Shown here one piece after another: positions 59,564 to 64,000 of a stretch of 64,000 nt of DNA. The notes beneath the pieces are model-generated. The model was not told where the DNA came from. It saw only the letters and a program-made list of their open reading frames with translations, and did no database searches. The position numbers and the translations under genes were made by a program. How positions within the stretch are numbered: the stretch's first letter is position 1; each line of letters starts with the position of its first letter. Origin of the DNA: Piscicola geometra. Its lineage: Eukaryota; Annelida; Clitellata; Hirudinida; Piscicolidae. The stretch spans positions 1,933,234 through 1,997,233 of the forward strand of contig OX030955.1 in the NCBI GenBank assembly GCA_943735955.1, in the 5' to 3' direction.

Positions 59564-61022
59564 TATCTTCATTAAAGTGTCATTCGTCCCAATTGAAGCA
59601 TCGCCTCTCTACTTGAACCTACACAGGTGCCCCTCCCAAGCGACCCTGCCTGGTGGTTGCTGATGGGCGCGGAGGAGGCTCAACTGGTCGACATCTCCAA
59701 GAGCATCCTCGAGCTCTACCAGCGCAAGAAGGTTCGTCTATTGGTGCTGGAAGGTGGGAGGGTTTAAATGGAAGGCTCTTTGTTTTGTATACTTGATGCC
59801 TTTTCTCAGGGAGCTTCACTAGTTCACTTGATTCGAAGACTGAAACACACTCAAAGGCGACACCACCGCCACTACTACTATCATCACGTCTGCTCCACAG
59901 GCGAACGTGGAGGAGTTGGACGCGGTGGTGAACGAGCTGAAGAAGAGGCAGACGGACGCGAGGATGAGGGCGAAGGAGGCGAGGGTGTTGAGGGACGAGT
60001 CTTCCCAGCAGGCCACCCCCGAGAACAACTCCCACAAGACAGACAGTCCATGCGTTCCTCTGGCGATTAATGCCAAGCAGGAGGCGTTGAAGGAGAAGAA
60101 AAAGCCGTTGGTTGTCAACGAAGAGGAAGAGGAGGAGCGGCCCACCCTCACCCTCGGGTTCGTTTGGTGTTTATATTGTTTCGTTGCCGGTCGTTCAAAT
60201 ATAGGCTACTTTCAGGATTTGAAGATCATTTTCTCGTAAGCAGTATTCCTATTAGATCTAATTAAATATTCTCCACAGCTCTTTCAAATTCAGTATACTT
60301 CTTTACAGAGAAGAACTCCACAGATTATCGAAAAAGAGACACTTCCGATCTCGCAGCAGGAGTCCCAGACGCAAAGGGTATTCAACTGCTCTTCCACTAA
60401 TTGAATATCCTCATCGTATCTTTTGTGCATTTGCTTTGCGATCGCCTATATAGGCTGTTATATAAGATAGCTTGATGAATGAGATAAGCTCTTGATAGCT
60501 ACCAGCTTAGCCGTTCAGCACGACATCTCCATCTACTCCAGGTCAGCCAGTCCAGAAGACCACCAACAACGACATCGGCGTCGGCACCACCGACACAACA
60601 GGTCGGAGAGGTCCCAGGAGCGGCATCAGAAGCGTTTCTCAGACAGGGACGTGCGCGACAAGGACCGCTTGAAGACAACGAACAAGGACGTCTACAGCCG
60701 ACACCACTCCGCCTCCAACCTCAAGCGCTTCATCGACGACGCCAAAGTCGACAAGAGTTCGCCCAGCTCGCACGACTCCAAGGGCTCGGTGATCGGCAAC
60801 GGCTCGGCGGAGGACAAGGACTCCTTGAAGGCGATCGTGCTCGACAACGGCAGCGTCAACTCGAGCGACGACAATGGCGAAAACGACGGCAAGGACGCCT
60901 ACTACGAGAACAAGCACCGCAAGGAGAAGAAGCAGAAGAAGGCGAAGAAGGTGTCCATCAGTCCCGTCAGACATCCCGACGTCAAGAAGTTCAAGAGAAA
61001 ACACCTAACTTCGCGATATTAG
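56286..61022 (+). CDS. CCNL1: Cyclin L, complete
   Basis: Cyclin L partners CDK10/CDK11 in nuclear speckles and links transcription with pre-mRNA splicing. Exons: 56286-56501, 56751-56825, 56979-57088, 57350-57470, 57865-57929, 59369-59468, 59627-59731, 59901-60157, 60309-60377, 60542-61022. All phases join: 1,599 nt, 532 aa, close to the vertebrate length. The double cyclin box runs about residues 45-290 with hallmarks [85 protein letters not shown] and [10 protein letters not shown]. The tail is basic with a short RS part ([13 protein letters not shown]) and then [14 protein letters not shown] and Lys-rich stretches. The classical long RS domain is reduced. Exons 1-4 are AT-rich at third positions; exons 6-10 are strongly GC-rich. 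Confidence 0.95.
57930..59368 (+). other. CCNL1: Large cyclin L intron
   Basis: It contains a C-rich block at 58,562-58,665 (cccctccccctgtctcccac type) and an (act)n array at 59,205-59,310 shortly before the acceptor. Vertebrate cyclin L genes carry alternative exons in this part of the gene. I could not identify one here. Confidence 0.5.
59478..59562 (+). repeat. (TG)n microsatellite after a cyclin L donor
   Basis: About 85 bp tg run beginning 10 bp after the donor at 59,469. Confidence 0.95.
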
Positions 61023-61242
61023 GCCATTCAGTCTTTCCATCATCGTCTTCATTCGTCTGTGCCCTTTTTATTATTTTTTACGTATTCGTCTTTTTATGTT
61101 TGAATAATGGTTCGAACTTTATGGTTTTTGATAGTTTTGGAGGTGTTTTTAGTGTAAATGGTGATCGCCTTTAAGCCTCCAAGAAGGTCTCCATTCTTTA
61201 TGAGGTACGTCTTTGATTACTGGAAGAAATCGTTGCATATTT

Positions 61243-61248
61243 AATAAA
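61243..61248 (+). promoter_or_regulatory. Cyclin L polyadenylation signal AATAAA
   Basis: AATAAA 220 bp after the stop codon. Confidence 0.6.
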
Positions 61249-61509
61249 CAAACACATGTATACAAACATGTTTCTTCATTTTTTATCAGATAAAGACATA
61301 GAAAAATTAGTAAAAAGAAGTTATTAACTAAATAAATCTAAAATCGGATTCTTCCTAAACTCAAGCATACGGCTTCGTCATCGTTCAAAGATCTGGAAGA
61401 TGTTAACCTGGTGCGAGATAGAAAATTCTTTGAAAAACTGTTTTATCGATAGCTCGTATTGGAAAAATCAAATGAGGCTGAAGTCTTAATAATATCACTA
61501 CAAAAGTTT

Positions 61510-62115
61510 AAAATTTACATTAGCCTGCAACTGAATTAGTCGCTGGTGGGTGTAGCGTGCCACATTTGTGCCCACGCATACACAGGGACTCCTTGCTAGC
61601 CTTTGGTAACCTTTGTCTCTCTTCCAGTATATAAATCCCTTTGTCTCTATCTCTCGCACTAACTTCAAAAGAAAAGGAACGTACACTCTTTCACGTTGTC
61701 TATCTCGACGACGACTTCCTTATAGCGGCCCCTGTAGAACCGACTTTGTTAGGAAATCGTGCCTGATGATGAGACCAAACCAAGTCAACTTTCGACGCTT
61801 GTCAATTGCTAGAAGAGGTTCTGGTAAGAAATCTGATTGACTTAGTTGTTGGTTCTAATCTCCGAGTAAGAGATGCCGTTGAGTTTTTTGACACATTTTG
61901 ATTCAAAAACTTGCGTTCTGTTTCCACATTAAGCGCCCAAGTCTCACATCCGTAAAGTAAGATGCTGAGCACAGAAGACTTATCTATCGTGCAATTCACC
62001 ATAACCTTGCACTTTCCTGAGCTCACCTGCACCCCATTGCTTTTTCAATAAGTTTGATGGTGAGGTCTTGAAGTTCGCTGCTGGAGCCGTCCATAAGATC
62101 GTGTCGTCATCATTT
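61510..62115 (-). pseudogene. Degenerate RTE-like LINE fragment (RT palm to C-terminus)
   Basis: In several frames the minus strand reads DDTIL, DGSSSELQDLTIKLIEKAMG, VQVSSGKCKVMVN, VLSILLYGCETWALNVETER, NGISYSEIRTNN, KRRKLTWFGLIIRHDFLTKS, then VLQGPL and a basic RRRDRQRERV. These are in the order of an RTE/“endonuclease-reverse transcriptase” LINE C-terminal half. A deletion joins TIDKSS to the LLYGCE block. Several frameshifts and stops make it non-functional. Confidence 0.82.
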
Positions 62116-62443
62116 CTTTTCATTTCAAGCTCAGAACTACTAATAAATATACCCTTTCAGTACTCTGATATTTTTAAAGTTTTTTAAACTTCGATAAGAT
62201 TTGTTCTAAGAAAGGCAGAGGGAGGTTACAGGGAACAATCTATTCGGTATCGAAAAGTTGACATCTTCATATCGTATTTGTCGTTATCTGATGAGATGAG
62301 AATTGATAAACATGAGACATTTTATATTTTACAAGCTCATGTATCTACAGTTTATTTTCTAATTTGCCTTGATTATATTTCTTAAAATGCAAGGTTTCAT
62401 TTGATGAAACATATTTGTTTAACTTCAAAAGCCAATTATACAT

Positions 62444-62535
62444 AGGCGGCGATCCTGGGGTCCAGACCACTCACTTTTTGATAGTGAAGGGACCCACATG
62501 CTGGGTAGGACCCCCCAGAGATATGCAGCAGACCT
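62444..62535 (+). mobile_element. Dispersed GGGGC-ended repeat, short copy
   Basis: It starts gcggcgatcctggggtccag, continues through acatgctgggtaggaccccc and ends gcagcagacc, matching both ends of the 26,212-26,578 copy with the middle missing. Bases 62,116-62,443 hold nothing else recognised. Confidence 0.65.
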
Positions 62536-62773
62536 CCGCTCCTCCAATTATATAAGCACTATTTATTTTTATATATTTTTTATTTAAATAGTAAGGATAC
62601 TCTAAAAAATTCTTTGAAAATTTAACAAATACACCATCTAGCAATGACTGGGAAGTGAAAAAGGAAGATTAAACGGATTGACCAGGTTGTCTTGTCTGAT
62701 CTTATCTTTTCCACATCAAACATGTCGTCTTAGGCTTCTATGGAGGAGTACTGTACCTTATCAAACAATGAGC

Positions 62774-62850
62774 AGTCAATCAATCAATCAAATAGATTTC
62801 TATAGCGCTCTTTCTTCAAATTCAAGAGCGCTTTTGAGAGTTCAAACGGT
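62774..62850 (-). mobile_element. TTGA-tailed stem-loop element, truncated copy
   Basis: On the minus strand it has the same hairpin (arms 62804-62812 and 62824-62832) and (ttga) tail as the element at 17,378-17,763, but homology stops about 20 bp beyond the hairpin. Confidence 0.65.
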
Positions 62851-62933
62851 AGTCTATGTTTTAATAGTTTTATGATTATCGAATAATCAAGAAGTATTTG
62901 AGAATCAAAAACGTTTTTATGATCCTTCTGCGG

Positions 62934-62940
62934 TATATAA
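62934..62940 (+). promoter_or_regulatory. TATA box of the CCCH gene
   Basis: TATATAA preceded by GC-containing cggt, 120 bp before the ATG at 63,060. A transcription start near 62,965 would give a 5' UTR of about 95 nt. Confidence 0.55.
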
Positions 62941-63059
62941 GCGAATATGCATTTGGAAAAAGAAGAAAATATTTATTTTATTTACACTTTCACAGTTTAG
63001 TTGCATTTTCTTTAGCTTTACTTGAGCTTTAAGCTTTATTCTGCCTTTAATCTTATAAA

Positions 63060-63329
63060 ATGGATCTAACCAGAAACGTTAATAGCCAACAAGCCAAAAG
63101 GTTAATGATGATCAGGAGGTGGGACAAGGGAGGGAAAAGGAAGACGGAGATGTGCAAGCACATTGAGCTGCAAAGAGAATGTCCATACAACAAGAGATGT
63201 TCATTCGCGCACTCGGTGTCAGAGTTGAAGATGAGGGAAAGAGACCGCAAGTACAAGACCACTCTGTGCAAGTCCTACCACGATGAAGGATTCTGCGACT
63301 ACGGAACCAGATGCCACTTTATTCACTAA
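63060..63329 (+). CDS. Tandem CCCH zinc-finger protein, 89 aa, intronless
   Basis: Two C-x8-C-x5-C-x3-H fingers: residues about 30-58 (KTEMCKHIELQRECPYNKRC then SFAH) and about 69-89 (YKTTLCKSYHDEGFCDYGTR then CHFIH). The KTxxC lead-ins are those of the TIS11/tristetraprolin family, which binds AU-rich 3' UTRs and speeds mRNA decay. Here the protein is almost only the RNA-binding module: about 29 basic residues precede finger 1 and the chain stops at the last His. There is no room for the CNOT1-binding tail of tristetraprolin. Intronless structure suggests either a retrocopy that acquired a promoter or a small germline/early-embryo CCCH gene. Function beyond RNA binding is not shown. Confidence 0.85.
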   Translation: MDLTRNVNSQQAKRLMMIRRWDKGGKRKTEMCKHIELQRECPYNKRCSFAHSVSELKMRERDRKYKTTLCKSYHDEGFCDYGTRCHFIH

Positions 63330-63514
63330 TTCTTCATTTTTAGAAATTAATAATTTTAATACTTTTTTGTTTTTAAATGTTCAATATTTTTTTGAATGAG
63401 TTAGACTACTTATTTTATTTTACACTATTTGGTACTAGTGGTAACACCCTATTTAAATGTTAACTTTAATTCGACAACGTGCGTTTAAATTTCAACTTGA
63501 AACTTATAATTAAA

Positions 63515-63973
63515 ATGTATAAACCTGGAAGCGTTTCAGATTATTTAAATAAAAATAAAAACAATGTTGCTGAGGATTCAACCATTTCCAAGTTTTTCAA
63601 GGATGAATCTGAAATCTCCCAAGTAATAGATAAGTTATTGTTTTGCATAGTAGCTTTTCTATAACAAAATAAAAATCTTCAGATATTCCCTCGCAAAAAA
63701 GTTTATAAAGTTCATGAAATCGAAAAAGAAAATACTCCAAAATCCAGGTATTTCTCAAATTATTTAACCCCATTATAGAACAATTATAGGTTTGCATACT
63801 TTTTATTTTTCAGTGAAACAGGCGAAGAACAAGAAAAGGTTGCAGTGAAAAAGTTGTCAAATGCAGGCAGACGAATAGATGCCAAATCGCACCGGGAGAT
63901 GCTGAAAATGAGGCGAGTGCAAGACACAAGAACTGTTTTTGTAGGCAATGTACCTCTCAACGCCACCAAAAAG
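63515..63973 (+). CDS. RBM34: RBM34/Nop12-like RNA-binding protein, 5' part (cut by window end)
   Basis: Exons 63515-63622, 63683-63747 and 63814-63973, with matching phases. The protein starts MYKPGSVSDYLNKNKNN and ends, within the window, SHREMLKMRRVQDTRTVFVG followed by NVPLNATKK. That is the start of the first RRM (RNP2-type VFVGNVP), preceded by a basic linker as in RBM34, a nucleolar protein related to yeast Nop12 in 60S maturation. An in-frame ATG at 63479 would add 12 residues; the later start looks more natural. After 63973 a GT donor (gtcttt, weak) precedes a stop at the window end, so the gene continues outside. Confidence 0.75.
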
Positions 63974-64000
63974 GTCTTTACAGAAGTTCCTAAAAAATAA

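Noticed and set aside
60639..61004. Minus-strand open frame of 121 aa opposite the last cyclin L exon
   Set aside because: It is a shadow of the GC-rich coding strand; cyclin L phases and similarity explain the region.

Overview
This is metazoan nuclear DNA: multi-exon genes with GT-AG introns, class IIa HDAC, DNAJC13/RME-8, cyclin L and RBM34 homologues, an amidated-neuropeptide-type precursor, and degenerate LINE, SINE and pogo-like repeats. A class IIa HDAC with a catalytic Tyr, together with the neuropeptide precursor, suggests an invertebrate, most likely a bilaterian. The phylum cannot be resolved from the sequence.

Layout. (1) 281-15,609 (+): the 3' two-thirds of DNAJC13/RME-8, an endosomal J-domain protein, in 34 exons that join in one frame to 1,369 aa. 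(2) 15,610-31,128: AT-rich intergenic DNA with a telomere-like minisatellite interrupted by a TTGA-tailed stem-loop element, a LINE remnant, a pogo/Tigger-like remnant and an inverted repeat pair. (3) 31,129-31,596 (+): an intact 155-aa secreted precursor with repeated LR(S/T)D(M/L)-Gly processing units, which I do not recognise. (4) 31,597-35,700: mostly non-coding, with (CA)n arrays and one weak candidate exon. (5) 35,834-55,093 (-): a complete class IIa histone deacetylase in 20 exons, 969 aa. (6) 56,286-61,022 (+): a complete cyclin L in 10 exons, 532 aa, divergent from the HDAC across 1.2 kb that holds a tRNA-derived SINE. (7) 61,023-62,930: LINE and SINE fragments. (8) 63,060-63,329 (+): an intronless 89-aa tandem CCCH zinc-finger protein behind a TATA box. 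(9) 63,515-63,973 (+): the 5' end of an RBM34-like nucleolar RNA-binding protein, cut by the window edge.

The most striking structural feature is the introns of DNAJC13 and HDAC. Nearly every one is filled by its own private micro- or minisatellite. They are G/T-rich after the donor and C/A- or pyrimidine-rich before the acceptor, always relative to the direction of transcription, so many can fold back on themselves. In two places the satellite copies the splice site itself, giving a ladder of in-frame acceptors and a ladder of donors.

The genes do not form one pathway. DNAJC13 acts on endosomes, HDAC in signal-regulated transcription, cyclin L in splicing and transcription, the CCCH protein probably in mRNA turnover, and RBM34 in the nucleolus. 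Exon boundaries were set by hand from splice consensus, reading-frame continuity and similarity recalled from the animal families; no alignment was run.
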